Shown: positions 23,595-33,048, counted from the stretch's first letter. The stretch is 58,796 bases of DNA from an uncultured Collinsella sp. (GCA_900547345.1 URGG01000002.1:1-58796); one strand, 5' to 3'. Translations and numbers: made by a program. Notes: generated by a model from the sequence alone, not told the origin.

Positions 23595-26500
23595 ATGGCG
23601 AACACCCAGAACTATATTAACCACCTGCTGCAGAACACCGGCATTACGCCGGCATGCAGCGAAGAAGAGCGCTTGGCTGCCGAGGATATCGCTCAGATCT
23701 TCCGCAACCACGGCTTTGATCCCGAGGTTCAGGAGTTCAATGCCCCGGCGCCCAGTAGATTGGCATTTGCCGTTACCGGTATTCTTGCGTTTGCCGGCGC
23801 CCTGCTGATGGGCATCGGCGGCGGTATCGGCTTGGTCGGCACCTTGCTGGCTATTGTCGGCGCCGTTCTTTACGTGCTCGAGCGCACGGGCCACCCCGTG
23901 GTTTCGCGTCTGGGCAAGACGGGCGTGAGCCAAAATGTCATCGCCTACCACAAGGCCTCGGGCCCGCTCGCGTCCCCGCGTAACCGCCCGGTGCTCGTTG
24001 TCGCACACTACGACTCTCCCCGTGCTGAGCTGCTCGCCCGCGAGCCTTATGCTTCGTATCGTGCGCTCATCGCCAAGCTGTTGCCCGTTGCCACGGTTGC
24101 CCCCGCTGCCGTTGCCATCCTGCGTATCCTGCCGCTCCCCGGCGCGCTCAAGGTTCTGCTGTGGATTGTCGCGATCCTCGCTTCCCTCGTTGCACTTGCC
24201 AACGCGGCAAACATCATCTCTAACCGCCATATTCTTCCCTATACGTCCGGCGCGGTGTGCAACAAGTCTTCTGTCGCCGCTATGCTCGGCGTTATGGACA
24301 ACGTTGCTCCCTTCCAGGGCGAAAACGAGTTTCCCGACGATGTTCCGTTCGATACCTATTTTGGGGAGCAAAAGCGTCGTGCCGAGGAAATGGCGCGTGC
24401 AGCGGCGGAGTATGCCGCGGCCCAGCAGCAAAACGACTACGGCAACACCATCGAGTACGAAGAGCCTACCTACGCCGAGGACGAGTTCGGTCAGCCGATT
24501 GCTCCCGACACTCAGACCGAGCCCGAACAGGGTGAGGCTTTCGACGAGCAGATCGAGGGCTTTGAGGGTGCGTCTGCCGACGAGACGCTGATTGGCGCCA
24601 TCGTGCCCGAGGATCAGAATCAGGCTGTCCAGGCTGAAGAGTTCAATGACGAGGTTTCCGCTGCCGAGTCGGCGGAGGAGCCTGTCGCGGCCGAGCCCGA
24701 GCCCAAGCTCTATCGCAATGCCGCCGGCAACATCCGCTTTGGTTCGGATGCCATCCGTGCGCTCGGAATGCTTCCCGAGTCCTGCACGCTCGATTACGAG
24801 GAGGGCGAGGAGCCGACGTTTGAGCCCGAGCCTGCCCCCGTCGTGACTGCGCCTGCGCCCGCTGTCACCGTGGATGATGAGTCTGCCGCGGTTGCCGCTG
24901 CCGTTGCCGAGCCCGAGGCGGTGTCCGCGATCGATCCCGCGGCAGGACTGGACATTTTGGCTCCCGCCGCGCCGGCGCAAGACGTTGCGGACGAGTCTGA
25001 CGACGATTACGTTGAACAGCCGAGGCGCGTGTCTTACGAGAGCGATACTGATTTCTCGGCCGAGATTCCCGCGGCAACGCCCCATGCCGACATTGCATCC
25101 GCGTTCTCGTCGATTGGCGCCAGCGCTTCCAACTTCTTTAAGGGTGCGCTTGCAAAGGGCAAGAAATTTGTCGACGATTTCGAGGAGAAGCGCGCTGCCG
25201 CACGTGAGGCTGCCGAGCAGGAGGCTATCGCTCAGCAGCAGGCAGCCGAGGCGGCACGTGAGCACGCGGCGCAAGAGTTCGAGCAGAACGAGGCTATGCA
25301 GTCCGCGCCCGTCGACGCCGCCGAAGCTACAACGTCCTTTGAGTCCCAGCAACCGGCGTCCGCGGATGTTGTTGAGGCGACGACGTCTTTCGAGGCTCAG
25401 CAGCACGTCGATAGCACCATGTCGTTTGATGCCGCGCAGTTCGATTCCACGATAACGTTTGAAAAGCAGGGCACCGCGATTGCCGAGCCCCTTCCTGTTT
25501 CCGATGAACAGGGCGACGCGGTGGACGATGACGAGCCCATTGATGCTGCCGAGGACGAGCCCGTCGAGGCCAACTCTGGCGAAGAGCAATACGCGGCAGC
25601 CGAGCAAGCTGATTCGACCGAGGCCGAGCAGGAGGAAGTGCCTGCGGTTTCCGAGACTCTCGAAACGGATGAGTCGAGGCCTTACTCCACGCAGATTTTC
25701 ACCATGCCGACCCCGAGTGGTTCCGGTGCCACGGTTGCCAATGTCGCTCCCACCCAGGACGAAACGGTCGATTCCCTTATGGCCCAGATTTCCTCCCAAG
25801 CATCGCCGCGTCCGCAGATGAATGTTCCCGATCCGTCGTCGGCACCGTCGCCTGCACCTTCCTCGTCTCCGCTGGCTTCGGTCCCCGATCCGTCGCTGCC
25901 GTCTATGAAGCAGGCAAACGTTGCGTCTCGCACGTCGCTGTTCGACCTTCCCGACCCCTCCGCACAGGTCAACGATCCCTTTGCTACTGCCCAGGGTCCC
26001 GAACCCACATCGGCACCCGTTGCGCCTCCTATGCCCGTTGCGTCGGGCGCGCAGCCGATCGAGACCATTTCGGCTCCCGCCCCGGCGGCACCCAAGTCTC
26101 GTAAGCGCGGCCTGGGTGGTCTGTTCGGCCGTAAAAAGAAAAACGAGCAGGACAGCATGAGTGACTGGCTGGGCGTCGAAGACGATTACGATGCCAAGAA
26201 GTCCGGTCGCGGTATCGGTTCGTGGGATAACTTCGAGGACGATAACGATGGCTGGAAGGGTGGCGCTACGTCTTCCGATGGCGCTTCTTCCGAAGATATG
26301 CTCTCGGCTGTCGCCTCTATGGGCGATGATGAGCTGCTCGGTCACGATATCTGGTTTGTGGCAACGGGCGCCTCGGATTGTGATGGCGCCGGCATGAAGG
26401 CCTTCTTGGCTTCGCATCGCGATAAGCTCCGCGGCGTATTCTTTATCAATCTTGAATCCGTCGGCGCCGGTAGGCTTTCGGTTGTGACGGTCGAGGGCGA

Positions 26501-26774
26501 ACAACAACTGCTCAAGGGCGATCGCCGCATCATGAACCTGGTCAGCAAGGTCTGCAAGTCGTTCCATGTCGATTGTGGCGCGCTCGAGATGCCCTATGCC
26601 AAGACCGATGCCTATGCCGCGCTCGAGGCGAGACGCCGAGCCCTCACCATCGCCGGAGTGGACGGCACGCGTCTGGCTTGCGCTCGTACCGAGGACGACC
26701 TGCCCCACAATGTCAACCCGACGAACATTGCCACGGTATCCGAGGTCGTGACCGAGGTTATCCGCCGTTCGTAG
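23595..26774 (+). CDS. Membrane-bound degenerate M28 peptidase with long acidic insert
   Basis: 1059 aa. Residues 1-240 start like an M28 aminopeptidase, with two hydrophobic pairs (57-95, 163-205) and the metal motif VVAHYDS (His138, Asp140). About residues 241-910 are a low-complexity acidic Ala/Glu/Pro region. The M28 fold resumes at 912-1059 (WFVATGASD, FINLESVG, KTDAYAAL, PHNVNPTN). Key positions are altered: the usual Asp of the GAxDN motif is Cys222 in GAVCNKSS, and the usual Glu-Glu is Ser927-Asp928. It is therefore probably a pseudo-peptidase or binding protein. The ATG at 23595 (MANTQNYINHLL) is preferred over an in-frame upstream extension, which is non-homologous; GGAG is upstream. 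A small membrane protein follows after 21 bp. Confidence 0.8.
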   Translation: MANTQNYINHLLQNTGITPACSEEERLAAEDIAQIFRNHGFDPEVQEFNAPAPSRLAFAVTGILAFAGALLMGIGGGIGLVGTLLAIVGAVLYVLERTGHPVVSRLGKTGVSQNVIAYHKASGPLASPRNRPVLVVAHYDSPRAELLAREPYASYRALIAKLLPVATVAPAAVAILRILPLPGALKVLLWIVAILASLVALANAANIISNRHILPYTSGAVCNKSSVAAMLGVMDNVAPFQGENEFPDDVPFDTYFGEQKRRAEEMARAAAEYAAAQQQNDYGNTIEYEEPTYAEDEFGQPIAPDTQTEPEQGEAFDEQIEGFEGASADETLIGAIVPEDQNQAVQAEEFNDEVSAAESAEEPVAAEPEPKLYRNAAGNIRFGSDAIRALGMLPESCTLDYEEGEEPTFEPEPAPVVTAPAPAVTVDDESAAVAAAVAEPEAVSAIDPAAGLDILAPAAPAQDVADESDDDYVEQPRRVSYESDTDFSAEIPAATPHADIASAFSSIGASASNFFKGALAKGKKFVDDFEEKRAAAREAAEQEAIAQQQAAEAAREHAAQEFEQNEAMQSAPVDAAEATTSFESQQPASADVVEATTSFEAQQHVDSTMSFDAAQFDSTITFEKQGTAIAEPLPVSDEQGDAVDDDEPIDAAEDEPVEANSGEEQYAAAEQADSTEAEQEEVPAVSETLETDESRPYSTQIFTMPTPSGSGATVANVAPTQDETVDSLMAQISSQASPRPQMNVPDPSSAPSPAPSSSPLASVPDPSLPSMKQANVASRTSLFDLPDPSAQVNDPFATAQGPEPTSAPVAPPMPVASGAQPIETISAPAPAAPKSRKRGLGGLFGRKKKNEQDSMSDWLGVEDDYDAKKSGRGIGSWDNFEDDNDGWKGGATSSDGASSEDMLSAVASMGDDELLGHDIWFVATGASDCDGAGMKAFLASHRDKLRGVFFINLESVGAGRLSVVTVEGEQQLLKGDRRIMNLVSKVCKSFHVDCGALEMPYAKTDAYAALEARRRALTIAGVDGTRLACARTEDDLPHNVNPTNIATVSEVVTEVIRRS

Positions 26775-26795
26775 ACGGAGCTCTAAGGAGTCAAC

Positions 26796-27014
26796 GTGTT
26801 TTCGTATATTAAGCGCCATTGGCCTGTCTACGTGATTTTGACCTTGATTGCCATTGCGTTAGGATTTGGGGCTGCCTACATCGTGGGTGCGAAGGGCTCG
26901 ACCCCCGCCTCCGCAATCAGCGAAGAGGTGGAGCAAGAACAGAGCACGGGTGCCGATGGGATTCCTGAGTCTGAGCAGGCAATCGTTGATGGTGGATCTT
27001 CGTCTGCAGAGTAG
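26796..27014 (+). CDS. Small single-pass membrane protein
   Basis: 72 aa, unrecognised. A basic N-terminus (FSYIKRHWP) leads into one hydrophobic helix (VYVILTLIAIALGFGAAYIVGA), followed by an acidic, Ser-rich outer tail. GTG start with TAAGGAG 6 bp upstream. It lies 21 bp after the M28-like gene and is followed by a terminator, so it is the last gene of that transcript; perhaps a partner of the M28-like protein. Confidence 0.7.
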   Translation: MFSYIKRHWPVYVILTLIAIALGFGAAYIVGAKGSTPASAISEEVEQEQSTGADGIPESEQAIVDGGSSSAE

Positions 27015-27035
27015 ATACGGCGATTTAAATGATTG

Positions 27036-27073
27036 AAAGCGGGCGAGCCGGGGGACTGGCTCCCCCGCTTTTT
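27036..27073 (+). terminator. Terminator between M28 operon and adhesin
   Basis: Stem AAAGCGGG / CCCGCTTT with an inner GAGCC/GGCTC pairing, followed by a T run; it stands between convergent genes and may serve both. Confidence 0.85.
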
Positions 27074-27080
27074 CATCGTG

Positions 27081-30000
27081 CTAGCGGTTCTTTGGGATCG
27101 ACCTAAGGCGAGCGAACCATAGGGCTGCGGCACCCGAGGTCAGGAGCGCGGTGATGCAAGCGGCGATGGGAACTGATCCTGTTGCCGGTAGGTCCTGCGG
27201 TAGGGTACAGCGTTGAATGACACGGTCCTCGTCATGTGACTCAAGTTTATCGCCGCCGCCGTTGCGGCAAAGATCGACGCGCGCGCTGTTGGTGAGTGCG
27301 GTTTGGGTCGTATAAGCCGACGTTGCCTGCATGTGCACGACTGCGCCCCGAGCGTCTGTGCCAAGGATTGCTTTGGCATCGTCAAGGTCGTCGTGCTCAT
27401 CTTTGAGATCATCGCGGGTCCAAGAATCCGCATCGCTTCGAGTCGTAAAGTCGGCAGCTACCGCACCGTATTCAATTCGAATGCCCGTTACGACGGTATT
27501 GGATGCAAGGTCGAGCTCTTCCGCCTCGAGTGTGGTGGATTCCGCGGTCGAGACATCCGCCTTCCAGAGGCGCCAGCCGTCGTAATCGACGAGGCGACAG
27601 TCCTCACCAAGGCTCTCTTTTACTTCGTCGGACTCAAGCCAAGGATTTTCGTGCCCATCGTCAAGTGTCGCGTTCGCCGGTTCATCGACGTCTGTCGAGT
27701 CCAACGGCGTCGTGCGATACCACACGTTGCACAGACCGTTGAGGTCGCCGATGGCGACGGGGGTTTCGATTGAGATGAATCTCGCCGTGCCGTCTTTGGC
27801 GCACTCAAGATCATCGGTAATCGTAAACTCATCAACCCAAGTAGCGGAATCGTTTCGAGCATCGATGGTATAGGAGAAAAGCCCATCACTATTGGTTTGC
27901 GTCGTGGCGCGGTTTTTACCATCGCCGTTAGCCAACAGGCCCTTTTCGATAGGTTGGACAAGTTCCTGACGCTTGTCGACCTGCCCCTTGATCTCGATGG
28001 GCGCATCCTGCATCGCGACGGATTGGACTTCTCCCGTATCCTTTATTTCAAACGTTATCTCCTCGGCAAGGTCATAGGTCCGCGGAGACATCATTTCGCG
28101 CAACGAGTAGGTGCCAGGTGCAAGATGTTCGACGCGGTGCGGCTTGTCGGATGAGGTCCAGGAGTCTATTTCGGTTTTATCGGGACCATATAAGGTGAGC
28201 TGTGCGCCTTCCACTTCCTGCTCACCGCTTGCATCGACCTTGGAGATATCAACCTTGGAGTAATCGTCGGATACGTTAAGCCGTGCTTCTACAACGGGTG
28301 TTTTCTGGTCGGCATAAGCGAGGTCTACGATATGGGGCGTCCGGTCGAGTAAGAAGCCGGTCGGCGCTTGAGTCTCGACGACCTCGTAGCGTGCGGTGCC
28401 AGATCCCAGCGGGAGGTTGTCCGCGCGTGCTTCTCCAGTTTCATCCGACGTGACGGTCGCGACGGTCTCACCGTCGAGCGCGGCAATGCTACCGTCGGGG
28501 CGCACGATATCACCCGAGGCACGGATCTCAAAGACGGCGCCCGCGAGGCTGCTGCCGTCTACGGCATCGGTTTTAACGATCCTGATGTTTCCGGTCGCGG
28601 CGTGGTCATAATACGAGGCGATTGCAACGGGCGTTAAGTTCATGTCGGCGGGTATGTTTACCTCGATCTCTTCGCCGACAAGATAGGGCTCTTTGGCCGA
28701 GGTTTCGCGTACATAATAGGTGCCCGGCACGAGCGATTCGGGCAGTGTGACGGTCCCGGTCGCGTCAGTCGTAAAGGTGTCCATTACGTTATGTGCTGGA
28801 TACCAGCAAGTTTGTGAGACAGGTTCGTGATTGCTGTCTAGGAGTTGGAAGGTGAATCCGGCTAGTGGAACAGAAGCGCCTGTTTGGGCATCGCGTTTTA
28901 CAATCTGGAGATGCGTCGACAGCGCGTGGTTGTCCACGATATATTGAAGCTCGGCGCCGTTGGAAATCTGATTGGCCCCGACGGTCCATTCCCCTGCACG
29001 TTTAAAACCCTCGGGGACGGTTTCCGGAACCTCGCGAATCGTGTAGCCGGCACGGTCGTATGGGACAGCTCCGTGGACACCGGCGGGTCGCTTGCCTGTG
29101 CCGAACCATGCTTCGGGCTGATCTTTGGTGGAGGCAAAGCCATAGACGTTTGTGGTCAGTGTGCCAACAACCTGCTGAGAGCTGTTGCTGACAACCTCAA
29201 AGACAACACCACCCGCCGGCTGCTCCAGGCCGGATTGATCGCTATTGCCGTAATCCTTGAATTTGGAAATCTCAAGGTTAAACGCAATGGGGATATCGGA
29301 AATGCGAGATTCGATCTCGACCACGCCTGAATCGCCGAGCTGGTCGGCTCCAACGGTATAGGTCCAGCTGTCGTTGGATGGCAGGTAGCCCTCGGGGGCT
29401 TTTGATTCGTAGATGGTAAAGGTTCCTAAGGGGACATCGGCGAGGGTGGCCCGACCGCTTTCGTCGGTCGTGAGGATTTGCGCCCATCCAGGGGTTGATT
29501 GCGACACACACGTGAACTCTGCTCCTGCGAGTGAAGATCCCACCTGGGGGCCGGCATTCGTCGCGGCATCGAGTTTTACGATACGCAGGTTGATGGTGCC
29601 GGGCTGTTCATCAATGGCGACCTGTCCACCGTCATTCCCCGTGGTAAAGGCGATGCGATCACGACGGGGGACATAGCCGGCCGGCGCCTTCGTTTCAACT
29701 AGGTAGTATGCCGTGTTGGGCAGAAGTGTTGCTTGCGCTCGACCGTTGCTGTCCATCTGGACGGTGTCGACACGCGCGCCGCTGGTGCTCTCAAAAACAT
29801 CGAATGTTGCCCCGTCAAACTGATAAGTATTGTTTCCGCTGGTAATGGCAGCGTTTGCAGACTGCTTTTGGAAGGAAACAGAGACCGCCGGCAGTACATA
29901 GAGCATGTCTTGACGTTTGCTGCCGCCCGATACGGCTCCTAGATAGCGCCGCGCGCGGTGCGGAGCGGCTTTGATGCTTCCTGATTTTGCGCTGTCGTGG

Positions 30001-30512
30001 AGCCACCGCGCAGCCGCCACGACTTCATTGTCGGCGGTAAAGTGCCCACTCTTGGTTTTGCCCTGAGCGGTCGTGTAGGAATAGGTACCGTCGACATGGG
30101 TAGTGCCGTTGAGCATCCATACGGCAAGCTGGGTTGCGGCGCGGGCGCGATCGGGTGAAAGATGGTAACCGCCAAACGACGTGGCGGTAGGATATCCGTG
30201 ACAAACGATTGCCGCGAACTCGTCGTCGAGCCACACCCAGCCTTGATCAAAGTTGAGCCATGGGCCGCCCGGCTTGGTGGGGCCGGGGCGCTCCTGGTTC
30301 ATGCAGTAGGCAATCGAGGCGTCTTGAGCTTCATACTTGCCGATGAAGAAGGGCCCACAATCATCGCTAATAGTGCGGAAGCCGAGCTGGTCGTAGCCAT
30401 CGACGGCAAATGCGGCTCCCGGTGCCAGGCAGCCGAAAAGCAGGAAGAGGAGCAGGAGCAGCGGACCTGTTGCGATTGCGCTGTGGACAGAGTGTATGGG
30501 TGCGTTGGACAT
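27081..30512 (-). CDS. Cell-wall-anchored thioester/Cna-B adhesin (LPATG)
   Basis: 1143 aa. A signal peptide (about 1-36) is followed by a thioester domain: Cys70 in AYCMNQ and Gln128 in TQLAVW are the residue pair that forms the reactive bond in Gram-positive adhesins. Then come about six Cna-B/SpaA-type repeats (for example LRIVKLDAATN...YESKAPEGY, IRIVKTDAVDG...ETQAPTGF), each with a Lys in the first strand and a Glu in the last, the pattern of internal isopeptide bonds. A larger domain precedes LPATG (1108-1112), a hydrophobic helix and a basic tail. ATG after AAGGAGCAG. Expected role: covalent attachment to host surface ligands. No sortase gene is nearby. Confidence 0.9.
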   Translation of the reverse strand: MSNAPIHSVHSAIATGPLLLLLFLLFGCLAPGAAFAVDGYDQLGFRTISDDCGPFFIGKYEAQDASIAYCMNQERPGPTKPGGPWLNFDQGWVWLDDEFAAIVCHGYPTATSFGGYHLSPDRARAATQLAVWMLNGTTHVDGTYSYTTAQGKTKSGHFTADNEVVAAARWLHDSAKSGSIKAAPHRARRYLGAVSGGSKRQDMLYVLPAVSVSFQKQSANAAITSGNNTYQFDGATFDVFESTSGARVDTVQMDSNGRAQATLLPNTAYYLVETKAPAGYVPRRDRIAFTTGNDGGQVAIDEQPGTINLRIVKLDAATNAGPQVGSSLAGAEFTCVSQSTPGWAQILTTDESGRATLADVPLGTFTIYESKAPEGYLPSNDSWTYTVGADQLGDSGVVEIESRISDIPIAFNLEISKFKDYGNSDQSGLEQPAGGVVFEVVSNSSQQVVGTLTTNVYGFASTKDQPEAWFGTGKRPAGVHGAVPYDRAGYTIREVPETVPEGFKRAGEWTVGANQISNGAELQYIVDNHALSTHLQIVKRDAQTGASVPLAGFTFQLLDSNHEPVSQTCWYPAHNVMDTFTTDATGTVTLPESLVPGTYYVRETSAKEPYLVGEEIEVNIPADMNLTPVAIASYYDHAATGNIRIVKTDAVDGSSLAGAVFEIRASGDIVRPDGSIAALDGETVATVTSDETGEARADNLPLGSGTARYEVVETQAPTGFLLDRTPHIVDLAYADQKTPVVEARLNVSDDYSKVDISKVDASGEQEVEGAQLTLYGPDKTEIDSWTSSDKPHRVEHLAPGTYSLREMMSPRTYDLAEEITFEIKDTGEVQSVAMQDAPIEIKGQVDKRQELVQPIEKGLLANGDGKNRATTQTNSDGLFSYTIDARNDSATWVDEFTITDDLECAKDGTARFISIETPVAIGDLNGLCNVWYRTTPLDSTDVDEPANATLDDGHENPWLESDEVKESLGEDCRLVDYDGWRLWKADVSTAESTTLEAEELDLASNTVVTGIRIEYGAVAADFTTRSDADSWTRDDLKDEHDDLDDAKAILGTDARGAVVHMQATSAYTTQTALTNSARVDLCRNGGGDKLESHDEDRVIQRCTLPQDLPATGSVPIAACITALLTSGAAALWFARLRSIPKNR

Positions 30513-30766
30513 GGCTGCTCCTTATCCCTCGTGCGCCGCATGGGGAGGTTGCGACGCGTAGGATGAGGCTACCCCCGAGGTTCATGCGGGTAAGTACCGG
30601 AGCCTGACCAAAAGCTTGCCCGATTTCTGACAAATCGAGCTCAAATACAACAATCAGATAAAAGTGCAGGTAGAAGATGGTAAGAAAAGAAAGACAAAGG
30701 TCCTCATCTCCACAATTGGCGCGGTTTTCAAACGATTCTCCACAGCTAAAACAAGCATCGACACCC
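30513..30766. other. Gene-free region upstream of adhesin and tRNA-Gly
   Basis: About 250 bp between the divergent adhesin gene and the tRNA-Gly promoter. It probably holds the adhesin promoter; I see no convincing ORF or structured element. Confidence 0.4.
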
Positions 30767-30796
30767 TTGTATCGAACAAGACAACCGCGTTATACT
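30767..30796 (+). promoter_or_regulatory. tRNA-Gly promoter
   Basis: TTGTAT (30767-30772), 18-bp spacer, TATACT (30791-30796), 13 bp before the tRNA. Confidence 0.65.
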
Positions 30797-30809
30797 ATCC
30801 CCCACATAT

Positions 30810-30884
30810 GCGGGCATCGCCAAGTGGTAAGGCATCAGCTTCCCAAGCTGACACTCGCGGGTTCGAGTCCCGTTGCCCGCTCCA
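30810..30884 (+). tRNA. tRNA-Gly (CCC)
   Basis: 75 nt with encoded CCA. Acceptor GCGGGCA/TGCCCGC, anticodon stem TCAGC/GCTGA with loop TTCCCAA (anticodon CCC), and T-arm GCGGGTTCGAGTCCCGT. Followed by a terminator. Confidence 0.95.
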
Positions 30885-30894
30885 TTCGAATTTC

Positions 30895-30928
30895 AGGCAC
30901 GGTAACGTTTCGTTACCGTGCCTTTTTC
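30895..30928 (+). terminator. Terminator after tRNA-Gly
   Basis: 13-bp perfect stem AGGCACGGTAACG / CGTTACCGTGCCT, TTT loop, then a T run. Confidence 0.92.
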
Positions 30929-30935
30929 AATAAAG

Positions 30936-31075
30936 TGCCGGGACTCGAACCCGACAGGGTGCGAGCGTTAAATAAACGCGAAGCGTTTATAGCGAGCAGG
31001 CAAGGTCGCCGATAGGCGACCGCAGCCGGTGCGGATTTGCGAAGCAAATACGCGGACGTCCCGTTGCCCGCTCCA
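30936..31075 (+). repeat. tRNA-tail repeat element A
   Basis: 140 bp directly after the tRNA-Gly terminator. It begins with the reverse complement of the tRNA-Gly T-arm (GGGACTCGAACCCG) and ends with an exact copy of the tRNA's last 18 nt (GTCCCGTTGCCCGCTCCA). Between them lie three short hairpins: AAACGC-GAA-GCGTTT, GGTCGCC-GATA-GGCGACC and ATTTGC-GAA-GCAAAT. The same architecture recurs at 39.8 kb after tRNA-Lys. No ORF of interest. Confidence 0.75.
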
Positions 31076-31146
31076 CCGAGCGCGGGAGAACTCGGGACGG
31101 CCAATTCAACAAAGTCTTCCCCATCGTCACCGTGAATCCGAGGGGA

Positions 31147-31207
31147 TCGACCGCAGCCGGTGCGGATTTGCGAAGCAAATAACGCAGACGTCCCGTTGCT
31201 CGCTCCA
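31147..31207 (+). repeat. tRNA-tail repeat element B (5'-truncated copy)
   Basis: 61 bp matching the last 61 bp of element A with a few substitutions and a 1-bp insertion, again ending in a tRNA-Gly-like tail (GTCCCGTTGCTCGCTCCA). Confidence 0.75.
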
Positions 31208-31309
31208 ATTCCAAAATGTTAGGTTAATGCCTGCTGCCCATACTTGCACCTGCGCACGGTACAATGGTTGGGTTACGACCAACGTGCCAATAACCAAAAA
31301 GGAGCCGCT

Positions 31310-32656
31310 ATGATCGATCGCTATACCCGCCCGGAGATGGGACACATCTTCTCCCTCGAGAACAAGTACGCCATTTGGCAGGAGATCGAGGTCTTGGCCT
31401 GCGAGGCCCAGGCGGAGCTCGGCAAGATCGGTATTTCCAAAGACGAGGCCCAGTGGATCCGCGACCATGCCAACTTTGAGAAGGCGAAGGTCGATGAGAT
31501 CGAGGAAGTCACGCGCCACGACGTCATTGCCTTTCTGACCAACATGAAGGAATACATCGATGCCGATGTTCCCGAGGGCGACCCCAAGCCCAGCCGCTGG
31601 GTTCACTATGGCATGACCAGCTCGGATCTGGGCGACACGGCCCTGTGCTACCAGCTCACCCAGGCCTGCGACCTGATCATCGAGGACGTCAAGAAGCTCG
31701 GCGAGATTTGCAAGCGTCGCGCCTTTGAGGAGCGCAACACGCTCTGTGCCGGCCGCACTCATGGCATCCACGCCGAGCCGATGACCTTCGGCATGAAGTT
31801 TGGCTCTTGGGCCTGGGAGCTCAAGCGCGATCTGGATCGTCTTGAGGACGCCCGCAAGAATGTTGCCTTCGGTGCTATCTCGGGCGCTGTCGGCACGTAC
31901 AGCTCCATCGAGCCGTTCGTCGAGGAGTATGTCTGCGAGCACCTGGGCCTGGTTCACGACCCGCTGTCCACGCAGGTTATCAGCCGCGACCATCACGCCT
32001 ATCTCGCCGGCGTTCTCGCCACCACCGCAGCCACCTGCGAGCGCATCGCTACCGAGGTCCGCAATCTGCAGAAGACTGATACGCTCGAGGCCGAGGAGCC
32101 GTTCCGTAAGGGCCAAAAGGGCAGCTCAGCCATGCCGCACAAGCGCAATCCCATCACCATGGAGAAAGTCTGCGGTCTGTCGCGCGTCGTGAAGTCCAAC
32201 GCCCAGGTTGCCTTCGATAACGTCGCCCTGTGGCACGAGCGTGACATTTCGCACTCCTCTGCCGAGCGCGTCGCCCAGGCCGATAGCTTCATCGCCCTCG
32301 ACCACATGTTCCAGTGCCTCATCCGCGTTATCGACGGCCTGCAGCTGTATCCCGCCCGCATGATGGCCAACCTCAATAAGACCCGCGGCCTCATCTTCTC
32401 TTCCAAGGTACTGCTCGCCCTCGTCGACACGGGCATCACCCGCGAGGACGCGTACGCCATTGTGCAGGAGAACGCTATGGCAACCTGGCACGAGGTACAG
32501 GATTGTGTCTCCGGCCCCACCTTTAAGGAGCGTCTCGAGGCCGACCCGCGCTGCACCGTCAGCCAGGAGAAGCTCGACGAGATCTTTGATCCGTGGGACT
32601 TCCTCACCCGTATCGACACGGTCTTTGATCGTCTGGAGCAGCTGAGCTTCGAGTAG
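31310..32656 (+). CDS. purB: Adenylosuccinate lyase
   Basis: 448-aa enzyme that releases fumarate in two purine steps (SAICAR to AICAR, adenylosuccinate to AMP). The fumarase/aspartase signature GSSAMPHKRNP is present, with TSSDLGDTA and AGRTHGIHAEP. The ATG at 31310 with AAGGAGCC upstream is preferred over an in-frame earlier start that adds 22 unrelated residues. It stands alone; purC lies about 4 kb downstream in the same direction. Confidence 0.97.
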   Translation: MIDRYTRPEMGHIFSLENKYAIWQEIEVLACEAQAELGKIGISKDEAQWIRDHANFEKAKVDEIEEVTRHDVIAFLTNMKEYIDADVPEGDPKPSRWVHYGMTSSDLGDTALCYQLTQACDLIIEDVKKLGEICKRRAFEERNTLCAGRTHGIHAEPMTFGMKFGSWAWELKRDLDRLEDARKNVAFGAISGAVGTYSSIEPFVEEYVCEHLGLVHDPLSTQVISRDHHAYLAGVLATTAATCERIATEVRNLQKTDTLEAEEPFRKGQKGSSAMPHKRNPITMEKVCGLSRVVKSNAQVAFDNVALWHERDISHSSAERVAQADSFIALDHMFQCLIRVIDGLQLYPARMMANLNKTRGLIFSSKVLLALVDTGITREDAYAIVQENAMATWHEVQDCVSGPTFKERLEADPRCTVSQEKLDEIFDPWDFLTRIDTVFDRLEQLSFE

Positions 32657-32784
32657 GTTCGGGCATAACGTTAGCTTTTTAGGTCGCTTTGCTGGTAATG
32701 TGTGTTGCCGGCAAAGCGCCTCGTTGCATTTAGGGAAAGACGGGGATAATAGTCGTCTCGAATAACATTCTGAGAGGGGATCGC

Positions 32785-33048
32785 ATGATTTCGTTTGATT
32801 ACAAGCCTCAGGGCGTGTGTGCTCGCAATATTCACCTTGACCTTTCCGATGACGGCAACAAGGTGATGGGCGTTGAATTTACCGGCGGCTGCGACGGCAA
32901 TCTCAAGGCTATCTCCAAGCTGGTCGAGGGCGCTCCTGCCGATCGCGTAATCGAGGTTCTCGCCGGTAATACCTGCGGTATGAAAAAGACCTCCTGCGCC
33001 GACCAGCTTACACGCGCTATCGAGGCCGCTCGCGCCGAGATCGCCTAA
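32785..33048 (+). CDS. TSCPD domain protein
   Basis: 87 aa, entirely one TSCPD domain (named for a C-terminal Thr-Ser-Cys-Pro-Asp-like motif; here KKTSCADQL) with CDGNLKAI earlier. Similar stand-alone proteins are of unknown function; the domain is also found at the C-terminus of some ribonucleotide reductases. ATG after GAGAGGGGA. The stop overlaps the ATG of the next gene by 1 bp. Confidence 0.85.
   Translation: MISFDYKPQGVCARNIHLDLSDDGNKVMGVEFTGGCDGNLKAISKLVEGAPADRVIEVLAGNTCGMKKTSCADQLTRAIEAARAEIA

Noticed and set aside
23544..26819. 1091-codon open frame opposite the M28-like gene
   Set aside because: The plus strand has peptidase motifs, ribosome site and coupled downstream gene; the minus frame is Arg/Gly/Leu-rich with no recognisable domain.
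31127..32116. 329-codon frame opposite purB
   Set aside because: Antisense to the lyase including its signature sequence; no independent support.
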